From: Phytophthora quininea
Taxonomy: Eukaryota; Oomycota; Peronosporomycetes; Peronosporales; Peronosporaceae
Length of the DNA stretch: 64,000 bases
Assembly: GCA_011947345.1 (NCBI GenBank)
Contig: JAAVTG010000023.1
Span: 1-64,000 of the forward strand
Reading direction: 5' to 3'
In this document: positions 45,667 through 55,874 of the stretch, piece after piece
Position numbering within the stretch: the first letter of the stretch is position 1
Layout of the letters: each line of letters begins with the position of its first letter
The notes under the pieces: generated by a model
Told to the model about the DNA's origin: nothing
The model's input: only the letters and a program-made list of their open reading frames with translations
Database searches by the model: none
Position numbers and translations under genes: made by a program

Positions 45667-46227
45667 ATGAGCACAATGCCCGTCCGAGCCAGGGTGGTGC
45701 TGGTGCTGGACATGATGTGGCGGCTATTGTGCTGCGAGTTTTGCCTCTCAAAGACAGTCGACGAAATCGACTTCAGCGCGCACGACAACTCCACTGGGAG
45801 CGAGTGGCTCTGCGTCGAAGAACCCGTGGGCTTCTTCTTCCCAGTCACGAGGAAGCGGATGCAGTTCCTGCAGCTAGACCAAGCTCAGCACGTTTTACAC
45901 TATGGCAACTTCAAGCATGTGATCCGTTTGCATGGCATCAGCCTCATCACATCGACTGAAGAAACAGACCAGCACGGAGAGACCAAGTGGCTGATGAACA
46001 TCCAGGACCCGAGTACGCTGCAATCGTGGGTCATCCACTTCCCGTCACGGCATCGACTCGAAGCGTGGATCGATCTGCTCCAGGCTGTCTTCAGAGCAAC
46101 AAATACCAGCGCCGTCGTCAGCAACATCATCACGTTGGCGGAACCGCCGTCCTCACCGACTCCCGATTCGTCCCGTTCGATGTTGCTGCCTCCTGATCAC
46201 CCCTGTCCAAAGTACCGACGTCGCTGA
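45667..46227 (+). CDS. PH-domain protein
   Basis: The ATG at 45667 (MSTMPVRARVVLVLDMMWRL) is the first in frame; the frame is open further upstream, so an earlier exon is possible. Residues about 45-150 look like a pleckstrin homology domain: TRKRMQFLQLDQAQHVLHYG, FKHVIRLHGISLITSTEE, TKWLMNIQDPSTLQSWVIHF, and the C-terminal helix with the conserved Trp (RHRLEAWIDLLQAVFRA). The short tail is Ser/Pro-rich. It may bind phosphoinositides or a GTPase; no partner domain is present. It is divergent from MSH6 and convergent with RPL17. Confidence 0.65.
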   Translation: MSTMPVRARVVLVLDMMWRLLCCEFCLSKTVDEIDFSAHDNSTGSEWLCVEEPVGFFFPVTRKRMQFLQLDQAQHVLHYGNFKHVIRLHGISLITSTEETDQHGETKWLMNIQDPSTLQSWVIHFPSRHRLEAWIDLLQAVFRATNTSAVVSNIITLAEPPSSPTPDSSRSMLLPPDHPCPKYRRR

Positions 46228-46438
46228 ACCTGTTTGTAGTGTCTGTCATACAACTCCCCCAAGTCACGACCGGTTGCTCTCCTCAACACCTGCATCATTG
46301 TAGAACCCATTTCTCGGCAAGGTGTATTAAAAGTTTTTACCCAAACTTTTCGCCACCGCCTCGCGTCTACAGTCTCCCGTGGCTGACAGACCGTCCGTAA
46401 GAAGAGAGCGCCCCTATGCTGTGACAACACGAGACAAC

Positions 46439-47008
46439 CTAGTTGGCCGGCACACCGCCGCCCGACTTGAGGCGCAGCTGAGCCTGACGCTTGCGGGACA
46501 CCTTGACGGGCTTGGCCTCCTCCACGGCCTTGGCGACGTTGGCGCGCTTCTCCGTCAGGATGAGCTCAATGTGGGCCGGGTTGGACATGTAGGGGCCGAT
46601 GCGGCCGTGGGCGCGGTACGTGCGTCGGCGCTGCTTGATGGCGGCGTTGGCCTGGGCGTGCGAGACGTACAGCAGGTCCGTGTCCAGACCCTTGACCTCG
46701 GCGTTGGCCTCGGCGTTCTTCACCAGGTCCAGGATGATCTTGGTGGCCTTCTGCGGCCACTTGCACTTGTCGCCAGCGGCGCCGCGGAGCTTGCCCTGGG
46801 CGTGGCGGCAGCCGCCCGTGAACTTGGTGAAGGGCACGGCCTGCTTGTAGTCCAGCACGGCCTGCAGGAAGCTCTTGGCCTTGTTCAGGGGCATGCCCTT
46901 GATGGCGTGGCTCACCTCGCGACAGTGCTTAAAGTGCACGCGCAGGTGCGAGCCGCGAGCCTTGGCGGCGCGCTGGGCGTCTTCAGGTTCCTGGCTGTAG
47001 GACGGCAT
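46439..47008 (-). CDS. RPL17: 60S ribosomal protein L17 (uL22)
   Basis: Cytosolic large-subunit protein lining the exit tunnel. The sequence [80 protein letters not shown] and [20 protein letters not shown] is characteristic of eukaryotic uL22. Length is 189 residues, as expected. No intron and no frameshift. The codons strongly prefer C/G at third positions, consistent with high expression. Upstream DNA has a cluster of ACCGGT motifs. Confidence 0.97.
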   Translation of the reverse strand: MPSYSQEPEDAQRAAKARGSHLRVHFKHCREVSHAIKGMPLNKAKSFLQAVLDYKQAVPFTKFTGGCRHAQGKLRGAAGDKCKWPQKATKIILDLVKNAEANAEVKGLDTDLLYVSHAQANAAIKQRRRTYRAHGRIGPYMSNPAHIELILTEKRANVAKAVEEAKPVKVSRKRQAQLRLKSGGGVPAN

Positions 47009-47114
47009 GATTCTTGCTTCACGGGTTCTGGAAACTGGCAGAGCGGCGGCGGCCGAGCCAAGCGCAGAGCGAGCTCCCACCACCAATCGCCTCCGACCGA
47101 GCCCTAGCCCTGGT

Positions 47115-47203
47115 ACCGGTGTGTACCGGTATCTCGTCAAGACAAGTTTTGGGTCGCGTTTTGGGCACATTTGCAGAACCGGTACTGGATCGGTAAAACC
47201 GGT
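47115..47203. promoter_or_regulatory. Cluster of four ACCGGT palindromes upstream of RPL17
   Basis: ACCGGT occurs at 47115, 47125, 47178 and 47198, with a near match ATCGGT at 47189, all within 89 bp and 105-195 bp upstream of the RPL17 start. The first two lie exactly 10 bp apart. A cluster of identical palindromes this dense suggests a protein-binding element, but no binding factor is known from this sequence. Confidence 0.45.
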
Positions 47204-47245
47204 TTCAACGTCAAACAAAGTTTGAGGCGATCCCTATCAAAACTT

Positions 47246-48388
47246 TCACGAGGCGTTTATCCATGCAAGAAAACGATCTCTTGACTCAAAAGGCTGCCTC
47301 GAGTCGGACCCGCTGCCGGCAGATTCAGGCTCCGATTCCTCGCCGTCATCTTCTGCGTCGTCGTCATCCTCCTCGGCGTCTTTGTCCTCTCCGCTCAAAG
47401 GTTCCTCCTTGTACGAGATGCGAGGCGCGGAACGACGCGATCGACCGCCGGAGATGATCAGGCTGGTGTCGATACCTTCCAACTCCTTATCCTTGTCGTG
47501 TTTTCGCTTCGCCGCGCTGATGTCTCGGCTTGACGGGTACGAGCCGGCAAAGCTGACCCCAGCTTCATGAAGGCGATCACGAACAATTTCTTCTGCTTCT
47601 TCTGTGGACGACGCTGCATTCAGAAGCTTGTATATACGAGGGCTACATCGCACACCGCGGGTTAAGCATAGAGTTAGTTCACTATTGGGATTTCCTGACG
47701 AAATACAAATGGCGTACTTGAGAATGCCTGCCGCACGACCGAGCTCTTTCAATGAAGCAAGCCCTGGGGGTCTGCTGTTTTAGCTTTTTCGTCGGCGGTT
47801 TCTTTTCACGGTGGCGGGAACTTCCAGACTGCGATTTCAGAGAGAAAACAAGTCAGACCGCATAACATCAGCAATTTAGATGCAGCTCAACCAACCGACA
47901 GCAGTCTCCTCTTTTACGGGAGTAACTTCCTCTTCGTCCTCCTCGACCTTTCATCATCATCGTTGTCATCCTCAGGTTGAGCTGGTTCTGCTTCGCTTGC
48001 ATCGCTGTCGTTATCGTCTCCTCACTCTCGTCAACTGCAGGACGCTTCGTAGCTGCCCGCTTCCTGCTGGGTCGTACATCCTCCTCCTCCTCTTCGTCTT
48101 CCTCTTCCTGCTTGAACTCCTGTTTCTCTTCCTCCTTATCTACGACTGGGCGTAGATCCAACAAGTCTGGCAGAATCTCACGAAGCCTCCCTCTCCACTG
48201 GTCTTTAATGACGTCCTTGGTGGTGCCGAAGCGCTGCGCCAGCTTGAGCATTACCGCTCTGTGGCCTTGTCTGCGTCCATAGACGGCAGCATCTCGCGTA
48301 GCGCTTTCACGATCATCTCCTCCGTGATCAGCAGCTCCTCCTTCACTGGCGGTGTCGTTAGGACGTCCTCTCCCAAGGCTTCCATCAT
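47246..48388 (-). CDS. HIRIP3/CHZ-type histone chaperone with N-terminal DEK_C-like domain
   Basis: The start at 48388 (MMEALGEDVLTTPPVKEELL) leads into a DEK_C-like helical domain (ITEEMIVKALREMLPSMDAD; TTKDVIKDQWRGRLREILPD) and a strongly acidic/basic linker. After introns comes the HIRIP3 core (SLKELGRAAGIL, RIYKLLNAASSTEEAEEIVR, DRLHEAGVSF). The CHZ-like histone-binding motif follows (LEGIDTSLIISGGRSRRSAP), then an acidic tail ending FESRDRFLAWINAS. CHZ motifs bind H2A-H2B/H2A.Z dimers in the nucleus. One intron lies at about 47638-47716. Frameshifts are likely near 47960, 47770 and 48250. Domain calls are by pattern. Confidence 0.7.
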
Positions 48389-48440
48389 GGTGCCAGCACC
48401 GAGTCGATTAGCAATTCGAACACTGCTTGACAATCAATGA

Positions 48441-48451
48441 GCGCGCCAAAA
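48441..48451 (-). promoter_or_regulatory. E2F-like site upstream of the HIRIP3-like gene
   Basis: On the coding strand it reads TTTTGGCGCGC, identical to the RNR2 site at 32538-32548. It is 53 bp upstream of the start codon. Confidence 0.55.
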
Positions 48452-48576
48452 CGTACGTTACCCAATGTCGTACCGTATGTACCCAAAATCCAAAAGCAAG
48501 TTGAAGTGTTTACACCAATCAAACAAAACGGTTTGCACTCTTCGCTTTATGCCTTCATAGTCCTGGTCGATCTACT

Positions 48577-49736
48577 CTAGTCGTTTTTGAAGTCTTCATT
48601 GTCCGAATCGGACGACGTGCCTTCGTACTCGTCCTTGCCGGCGTTGTGGGTGCCCTTGGTCACGACGCCCGCGAGCACTCGCAGCAACAGGAATCCCCAC
48701 CAAATGTGCAGCACGTACAGCGTCGTGAGCAGCACGTTGAAGAGCAGCCACGACGGGGTCCTGGGTTCGGGAACAGCAGCGTCCAGTCATGGGCGTCGGT
48801 CATGGACAAGCTGGCCTCACGCAGCTCTACGATGGTCGTGTACAGCAGCTTTGTCGGGTACTGGTAGATGCGGTAGTAGAACCACAGCACGATCGTGGTG
48901 ACGAACATGATCTCGCTCACGAACAAGCCTCCGACGCCCTCCACTTTAAGGTAGTTGGCCATCTTCAGCATATCCAATGGGATGTCCGTCATGTCGTGCA
49001 AGATCAGAACGACGACACCCACAGGCAGGAAACCCACAGCGTATGACCACGTGACCAACGCGATAGTAACAACGTGGTGCGTCATCATCACAAGGTAGTC
49101 CTTGCGGATCTCCTCCAAGAACTTGCACGAGAACGCAGTGTAGATCCAAATGGCCTGCCAGCGAAAGCAATAGCATCATTGTGTTAGTTCGTTAATACTA
49201 CCACCTCTACAAGACAACCAGTTATCCATCGCCCCACCAGTTGTGTGATGTACAGCAGTCTTGTGCTAAATTTTTGTGTCGGTATACCCCGTCTCCGATC
49301 CCTGGTTCCACACTACAAGATACGACACCAGTCATCTCCCCACACCTCCAACCTCCTACATCCAAGCAACCAACTTACGGGTCGTCGTGTCCTGCCACCA
49401 CGTCTCGTCGCGCAGCACGTAGAGCTCGAAGATCGTCATGGACACGTGGATCACGAGCTGCCAGGACTGGTCGCACCACTTCTTCATGGTCACGCTCTTC
49501 TTGAGCGGGTCGCCCAGGTGCTGCAGAAACGTACGCGAGAACCAGCCGCCGCCCACGGCGAATGAGAACTTGGTGAGCTTGACGGCCAGCGCCACGGCGA
49601 AGATCATGGCCACGAGGATGCCGAGCATTTGCTGATCGTCCCACAGCGTGTGCGCGATGACGCCCATCTCGCACACGAGCAGACTCACGAGCAGGGTGTC
49701 CAGGACCGGGTTGGGCTTGGGGATCGAGCGTCCCAT
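48577..49736 (-). CDS. Ceramide synthase (LAG1/TLC family)
   Basis: ER membrane enzyme N-acylating sphingoid bases. Exon 1 starts MGRSIPKPNPVLDTLLVSLL at 49736. The Lag1 motif is clear: RKDYLVMMTHHVVTIALVTW with the double His, then VVVLILHDMTDIPLDMLKMA with the paired Asp. Multiple hydrophobic helices and a WYxx-type segment (SWQLVIHVSMTIFELYVLRD) precede it. One intron lies at about 49155-49380. A base loss in GGG 48769-48771 breaks the frame. Restoring it gives RTPSWLLFNVLLTTLYVLHI and a C-terminal acidic tail (DEYEGTSSDSDNEDFKND) typical of phosphorylated ceramide synthases. Confidence 0.9.
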
Positions 49737-50166
49737 CTTGGGGTCAACGTGTGCAGAGCTGGCTTGATCCCTCAGAGCTGTTCTTCAAATGTGCGGGATG
49801 GGACAGCCAAGCCTGTAGCATACAATTGTTTTGGACCATATAGTAGAATAATGATATGAGTTGTGCTCTGTCCCAAATTCAAGTGGTTTTATCTGGCCCC
49901 GTCAACACTTGCACGCATGATCAAGCAAGAAGCGTATATCGCGGGATGAGAAAGACGCATCGTGCTTCGAGTTCAAAGCGATTTTCACACAACACGTGAG
50001 GTATGAGGATCGACTAAAGGCATTTTCGACTAGAAAGCGCTGTTCGCCACAGTACTCGTGTCGCATGTATCGTCAATTGATGGCAACAGCCGCCATCTCA
50101 AAATGCTTCAAGGTCCCCATAGCTGGCTCGATTTACAAGCAGAACATACACCGAGACAATCGCAGC
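49737..50166. other. Intergenic 0.43 kb
   Basis: Upstream of the ceramide synthase and downstream of the kinase gene. No coding motif, repeat or RNA gene is visible. Confidence 0.5.
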
Positions 50167-51332
50167 TTACAAGCATCGCGATTCCAGGGACTGAAGGTCT
50201 TTATCTCCGATGTTGTCCAGTACACTTAGACACGCGCGACGATTCACCTCACGGAAATGCGCGTCCAACTCAACACGCAGCTTCTCGGTCTTTGCCTTCG
50301 CCGCGAGACTCTTGCTGAGACTGTCGAATACAACCAAGATCACAAACTGGTTGAGGATGCACAATTTATATTGGCGGTGAAGATCTTCCACCGACAAGCA
50401 AGTATGATCAGCTTCTGTTGTCAGGGTCTCGTGATAGAGCTTCAAACAATTCGCTTCTTGAGCACGTCGGTGATCCGCTTGAACACTCACGATGAAGAAG
50501 AAGGCGAGATCTCTCAACGGGTTGCCTTTTCCGCAGGTTGCCCAGTCCAGCAGCCACGTCACTTCCTCGGCGGAATCCGTCGGTAGCAGCATGTTTGCAA
50601 TGTGGAAATCACCGTGGATCAGCGTTGACGGACCAGCATCGACCAGGTCATGCACCACCTTTAGTTGTTCTGGTTTCTTGCTCAACCGTTCACACAGCGC
50701 AGTTAATCGATTCCTGTCACCGCTTTCCAGTTGGACGTCATCCAAGTAAGTTTTCCAGCAGTCAGAGAACTGCAACCGCTTCTCTTCGCCGCTCAATTGA
50801 CTACCGATCCCCGCCGGGGTAGCGAGTCCATCGCAGTCGTGGCCCCAAAACCTCGCGTGCATCTGCGCCAACTTGGTCACCAGCGTTGGAATCTTGTCAA
50901 ACGGACCCCCATCCACACACGTGAAGGTTTTAACCGACTCCACACACTCCAGCACAATCAGCACATTGGATGTGAAGGTCACCGTCGGGATAGCGAATGG
51001 GAACCCCAACGCAGCCGCCGAGTTCTTCATGGCTGCGTCGCCTGCCTTGTTGGCGAATTCGTTGTAGAACGTCGACTCGACTGCGAACATAGACTCGAAC
51101 GGGAACTCTGGTCGTAGGAACTTGCCCACAAACTTCCTCTGCATTGTATCGGAGCCTTCAACAGCATTGAACTGCACTGTGATGATGACGACTTCAGCGA
51201 TGACGCCGATGTTCATGGGCTCCCATTGAACGACGCCACGCGGTGCGTCGGGATCACAGAGCGCAAGATCTGCTGCAGAAACTCGGTCGTTAGCTGGTTA
51301 GGCCTGGACGGAATCTCCGTGTTGTCCGTCAT
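50167..51332 (-). CDS. APH/CHK-like small-molecule kinase
   Basis: Protein-kinase-like fold enzyme of the aminoglycoside phosphotransferase/choline kinase group. Start MTDNTEIPSRPNQLTTEFLQ at 51332. The catalytic loop is STLIHGDFHIANMLL (HGDxxxxN), and the metal-binding segment is VTWLLDWATCGKGNPLRDLA, in which Asp-Trp replaces DFG. The N-lobe includes RKFVGKFLRPEFPFES. The length of about 390 fits. The frame breaks at CCC 51222-51224; restoring one base joins the N-terminal 35 residues to the rest (NGEPMNIGVIAEVV). Substrate unknown; EcKinase/DUF1679-like relatives are often grouped with detoxification, but that is family knowledge only. Confidence 0.75.
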
Positions 51333-51335
51333 GGC

Positions 51336-51369
51336 TTCTTCGGTCTTCGGCTTCGGTCTTCGGTCTTCA
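51336..51369. repeat. TCTTCGG-type microsatellite
   Basis: Short imperfect direct repeats of CTTCGGT/TCTTCGG immediately upstream of the kinase start codon, so they would lie in its 5' leader. Confidence 0.75.
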
Positions 51370-51602
51370 GTGGCGTTTGTCGAAGTGAAAGCTCGTGGGT
51401 TTCACGTTATTCTTCGAATGGAGCGGTCATTTCGATCGGTTTGTACTGCTGTTTGCATGAGAAGCCAAGACGGACCTTTGAGTGACGTGGGCGATGCAGT
51501 AGCTCTGGTTGGGGTCGACGACTACATTGCTGAGCTTGCAAGGACGGCATGGGACTTTTCAAGTTGAAGGTGTTAGAAGGTATCATTACTGAGACTGCTG
51601 CT

Positions 51603-53090
51603 CTACTCGACGCCCTGGATCTCAAACGTCGTGACGGATCCTGCAGGGAATGCGGCACTGAAGGACGTGCCTGAGAACTTGACGGTCGACGACTTGTACA
51701 GCGCGCCCGTGCCGCTCGTCTCGGTTGTCCAGGCAGCGATCGGCCCGGCCACCTTCTTGAAGCTCGCCAGGTCGTATTTGATTGTCTGGGCCTCGCCAGT
51801 GTTGACCGTGACGAGCACCAGCACCTTCTTGGCAGCATCGTATGCCATCACCGTCTTGGTGTCGTCCGTCGACAGGATGCTCATGCCTGGACGGATGTGA
51901 CGAGAGTACTGCGCCAACGCGTAGTACTTTGTGTTGGGGGCGCTGATGGACTTGTCCGCCAGGGTGGACACGAGCAGACCCCAGCCTCCGCCGTCCAGAG
52001 CCTGCCAGTACACGAACGCCGACACACCCATCTCATTGATGTCGAGGGCAATGGATTCCGCCATGCTGAGACCGGTGCCGTCCTTCTCGCCATATTCAGA
52101 ATCCCACAACGTCTTCCCCGATTTCGTCACCAGCGCCTTCAAAGGACCGCGATCGGGTCCGCGGTAGGGGCTCAAACCAGCGTAGCCGTGCGTATTCACC
52201 TTGCCGAAAGAGGCCATCACATCCGCGTCTTTCGACATGGTGGTGAGCGTCGACAATGCCAGCGGCGGAGTGTTCTCGTCCGACGTTGCGACGATGACAT
52301 TCTTCAGTCCCAAGGCGTCGAGCTTCGAGCGCAGCTGCAGCAACACATCCTTCTGCGTATCAACCTCAAAGTGGCAACCTTCCTGTCCGCCGGGGAACTT
52401 CCACCATGTACTCATGGGCTCGTTGAACGGCTCAACGTAAGTGATATCGACACCCCAGCTCTCCTTCGCCTGGCGCACCACAGTGGCCAAGTACAGCGCA
52501 AACTGGCCGTGGTTCCAGGCCTGAAGATTGTCCTTGGCACCGTCGTCTCCACCGGCGGTGGCGTGGTTGTTGGTCATCCACCATGGCGGTGAGTTCGAAA
52601 ACGCCTCCACAATATTGACGTCGCGCTTGGTGGCCAAGCCGAGCATCGCTCGCTGGTTCGCGTCCGCATTCCAGTTCCAGCTCTTCGAAGTCGAGACGTT
52701 GCTGGACCAGTCCAGCCAGAACGTCTCGATGTACTTGGGGCTGGTCGCAGGCATATTGTCAGACATTTTCATTGCCACTTCGGTTCCGGCGTCATCAATG
52801 ACGTTGCTGCCAGAACCACCAACGTTGTAGCGCACGATATTCAACCCCAAGGCAGGAACGGCCGACGGTGGGCCATTCACTTTTACTTCGTCTTTCAAAG
52901 TGAAGAGCGCATCGGCAATGTCCTCCCGGTCGCCAAAAGCGTTAGCCCACCAACAGAGAGAAGTTCCCCAGCCCTCCCAAGACTTGAGGAGAGTAGTGGC
53001 CGAGGCTGCCTTCACGGTGTAATCGGCGGCTACCTGCGAGCTGTGCGCGGCCAGGAGAGCAGCGCTTACTGCAGCGAGCGATGTCAACAT
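51603..53090 (-). CDS. Secreted GH30 endo-beta-1,6-galactanase-like enzyme (copy 1)
   Basis: Start MLTSLAAVSAALLAAHSSQV at 53090 gives a signal peptide cleaved before ADYTVKA. The mature enzyme has the GH30_5 signature WEGWGTSLCWWANAFGDRED, ALGLNIVRYNVGGS and NSPPWWMTNNHATAGG, with the acid/base Glu in YVEPFNEPMSTWW and the nucleophile Glu in TLWDSEYGEKDG. The C-terminal beta domain ends AAFPAGSVTTFEIQGVE. Length 495, no intron, no frameshift. Relatives cleave beta-1,6-galactan side chains of arabinogalactan proteins, so a role in attacking plant walls is likely. The frame is open 66 codons upstream, but the ATG here gives the signal peptide. Confidence 0.92.
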   Translation of the reverse strand: MLTSLAAVSAALLAAHSSQVAADYTVKAASATTLLKSWEGWGTSLCWWANAFGDREDIADALFTLKDEVKVNGPPSAVPALGLNIVRYNVGGSGSNVIDDAGTEVAMKMSDNMPATSPKYIETFWLDWSSNVSTSKSWNWNADANQRAMLGLATKRDVNIVEAFSNSPPWWMTNNHATAGGDDGAKDNLQAWNHGQFALYLATVVRQAKESWGVDITYVEPFNEPMSTWWKFPGGQEGCHFEVDTQKDVLLQLRSKLDALGLKNVIVATSDENTPPLALSTLTTMSKDADVMASFGKVNTHGYAGLSPYRGPDRGPLKALVTKSGKTLWDSEYGEKDGTGLSMAESIALDINEMGVSAFVYWQALDGGGWGLLVSTLADKSISAPNTKYYALAQYSRHIRPGMSILSTDDTKTVMAYDAAKKVLVLVTVNTGEAQTIKYDLASFKKVAGPIAAWTTETSGTGALYKSSTVKFSGTSFSAAFPAGSVTTFEIQGVE

Positions 53091-53503
53091 TGCTGCGAGT
53101 CCTTCAATGCGGAACGAAGAGTGGCGACATGGCAGACGCAGGCACACGGGCGAACTTGTTCGAGATTGGCAGGAGCAAAACGATCCAGGCCTGAGCTGGT
53201 CCAAGTCGCGCAAGGAATGATTCTTCTTCCGGTTCGCTTCTGCCCAACCAGATGAAGATGAAAAATGGGATGTGGAGTTTCGCTTCACCGGGTGAAGTTC
53301 ATCGCGAATTGTGGATCCACATGGTTGTCACAGCCAGATGATCAACACCCACGATGGATACCTCACTTTGACGATCCAAGAAAATCGCCATCATTTATCA
53401 GCGGAAGCAGCATTTGAACACGCTATGTTGCCTATTAAGCAGTATTTGGGCGACGCTGTGATCAATGCTGCCGACGATCATGTCGTCAATCCGGCAAAAT
53501 GTG
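53091..53503. other. Spacer between the tandem GH30 genes
   Basis: About 410 bp holding the copy 1 promoter and the copy 2 3' region. No gene seen. Confidence 0.5.
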
Positions 53504-54987
53504 TTATGCTACGCCTTGAACTTCGAATGTCATCACCGATCCTGCCGGGAACGCTGCGCTGAAAGAAGTGCCCGACAAGTCAATGGTTGACGACGAGTGC
53601 AGTGATCCCGTGCCACTGGTTTCTGTAGTCCAAGCCGTGATCGGTCCAGATACACTCTTGAAACTCGAGAGATCAAACGTGATTGTCTGAGCATCGCCAG
53701 TGTTAACTGTGACGAGCACCAGAAGCTTTGTGGTGGCGTCGTGCGCGATCACTGTCTTCGCATCGTCCGTTGCCAATATTGCCATGCCTGGACGAATGTG
53801 ACGGGAGTATTGTGCGAGGACATAGTACTTCGGGTTGGGCGTGCCGATCCAGTTATCGCCCGGGTTGGATTGGATTAGCCCCACGCGCCACTGTCGAGAG
53901 CTTGCCAATAGACAAAAGCAGCCACACCCATTTGGTTAATATCGAGACCAATCGATTCAGCAAGAGTAAGTCCTGTAGCGTCGGACTCGCCGTACTCCGA
54001 ATCCCAGAGTTTCTTCCCCGACTGCGTCACCAACATCTTGAGAGGGTCGCGATCAGAACCGCGGTACGCGTCCTGCCCATCGTACCCGTGAGTGTTTACC
54101 TTGCCAATCGCCGCCATCACACCGGTATTTGTCGACATACTGGTGAGCGTTGACAGCGCTAGCGAAGGAGAATTTTCGTCGGATGCCGAGATGGCCACGT
54201 CTTTTAGCCCCAAAGAGTCCAGTTGCGTCCGCAGTTGCACCAACACATCGCTCTGCGTATCGACTTCGAAATGACAACCTTCCTGTCCTCCGGGAAACTT
54301 CCACCACGTGCTCATGGGCTCATTGAAAGGCTCGACGTACGTGAAATTGATACCCCAACTCGTTTTGGCCTTGCTGACGACTGTCGCCATGTACAAAGCA
54401 AATTCGTCGTGGTTCCAGTCCTGGAGATTGTCCTTGCCGCCATCATCTCCGCCAGCGGTAGCGTGGTTGTTCGTCATCCACCACGGCGGAGAATTGGAGA
54501 ATGCCTCTAGGACGTCGACCAGCCGCTTCGTAGCAAGACCCAACATGGCGCGCTGCTTGGTATCCGCGCCCCAGTTCCAACTCGTCGACGTTGAGTCCTT
54601 GCTCATCCAATCCAGCCAAAACGTCTCCATGAACTTGAACGCCGGCATATTCTCCGACGTGGTCATTGCGACTTCGGTGCCGCTATCGTCAACAACATTG
54701 TTAGCAGAACCCCCGACGTTATAGCGCACAATGTTCAACCCGAGCGCCGGAATGCCAGACGTAGCACCGTCCAGCGTCACGGTATCTTTGAGCGTGAAGA
54801 GAACATCCGCAATGTCCTCACGCTCCCCGAAGACGTTGGCCCACCAGCACAGCGACGTCCCCCACCCTTCCCAGGAGCTTTGCAGTGTCGTGGCTGAATC
54901 GGCCTTTACAGTGTAATCTGCAGCGACTTGCGAGGCCATGAGAACGCATGCCAAACTTGCAGCTGCAAGTGATTGAATCGTGAACAT
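53504..54987 (-). CDS. Secreted GH30 endo-beta-1,6-galactanase-like enzyme (copy 2)
   Basis: Tandem paralogue of the gene at 51603-53090, same strand, similar length and about three-quarters identical by eye. Signal peptide MFTIQSLAAASLACVLMASQ, mature start ADYTVKADSATTL. Catalytic Glu residues are retained in YVEPFNEPMSTWW and KLWDSEYGESDA. The frame breaks at CCCC 53879-53882 (GGGG on the coding strand). One added G joins SGAWG to LIQSNPGDNWIGTPNPKYY and restores the C-terminal domain ending SVMTFEVQGVA. The segment just after the break (IQSNPGDNWIG) differs most from copy 1. Both copies probably arose by local duplication. Confidence 0.9.
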
Positions 54988-55200
54988 CGGCTGTTGGAGC
55001 GAGTGTCTGTAACGAAGCGAATTCTAAAGTGCGAACCGAAATATCAAATCCCTCGTCAGCGTGACTAGTACTAGCTGACCAGGCGAAGCCTCAGCACTGT
55101 GCAGTTCCGCTTGAACAGATGAAAGGGTCCGTGAGGCGGGGCGTTGCTCGGTGATAGCAGGCTGGATGTGCAAGTGTACCGGCTTGGATACTGTATGTAT

Positions 55201-55209
55201 TGCAACCTG
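55201..55209. repeat. Left 9-bp target site duplication of the MULE
   Basis: TGCAACCTG immediately before the left end of the element; identical to 55875-55883. Confidence 0.85.
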
Positions 55210-55874
55210 GGGCTTTTGCGAAAAGCGGAGGCTTTCACAAGTTTCTTGCAGTTTATAACTTTCACTGCTGAAAGCGGAGGTCGACTAACTTCGATTGCAA
55301 AACGAGAGATGTGACAAGAAGTTCGTGACGAATCTGAGTTGAGGTGAGCTTGGCAACTCGACCACACTGATTGTTTTCCAACTGACATTTGCCATGACGT
55401 AGCCAGTCTGTCCCTCGCTTTTAGTGCGATGTGCCGTCAACTTGAATCTACACTCGTCGCCGCCTTCGCACTTATACGTTAGAACGCACCGCCGTGTTTT
55501 CCTGGGTCCAACCGGACGGTCATGCCATTGGTGGCAGCATACGCACGCATCGCCGCAGTACACTCTTTCTGAGAAGGAAAGCACAAGCCTTTATGGTTGC
55601 TCTCTGTGCGACTGGGTTTCCCGCTTGGGCACCATGTCCTGCTGCTATCGGCGACGTCGGTGGCGATGGAGAAGGTGAAGCCATCCCTGAAACCGGACCT
55701 CGCGATCGGAAGTGAGTCTGCACACTGCAGAGCAACAGCAACTAAGAATAAGCTTTCTGTCGGCGAAAGTTGATAGCATTCTCGTGTTGCAATCGAAGTT
55801 CGGCGACCTCCGCTTTGAGCAATGAAAGTAAACTGCAAGAAACTTGTGAAAGCCTCCGCTTTTCGCAAAAGCCC
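55210..55874 (-). mobile_element. Short Mutator-like element (MULE) with long TIRs and 9-bp target duplication
   Basis: The element is 665 bp. Both ends start GGGCTTTTGCGAAAAGCGGA when read inward, and the inverted repeats stay similar for about 100 bp (55210-55310 and 55775-55874), with scattered mismatches and a small indel. It is flanked by the perfect 9-bp direct repeat TGCAACCTG at 55201-55209 and 55875-55883. A 9-bp duplication with long TIRs is the hallmark of the Mutator superfamily. The interior encodes only a zinc-finger-like DNA-binding fragment, so it is non-autonomous. It sits between GH30 copy 2 and the WDR82 3' end. Confidence 0.88.
55285..55684 (-). pseudogene. FAR1/FLYWCH-like DNA-binding fragment inside the MULE
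   Basis: From the ATG at 55684 (MASPSPSPPTSPIAAGHG) the minus strand encodes, with two frame changes, GLCFPSQKECTAAMRAYAA followed by TYKCEGGDECRFKLTAHRT. This resembles the N-terminal zinc-binding domain of MULE transposases (FAR1/FLYWCH type). The frame runs into the inverted repeat without any transposase catalytic domain. It is either a transposase remnant or a captured DNA-binding domain. Confidence 0.5.

Noticed and set aside
46379..47107. 242-codon open frame antisense to RPL17
   Set aside because: It is a GC-rich shadow of the strongly biased RPL17 codons; it has no recognisable domain while the opposite strand is an unmistakable ribosomal protein.
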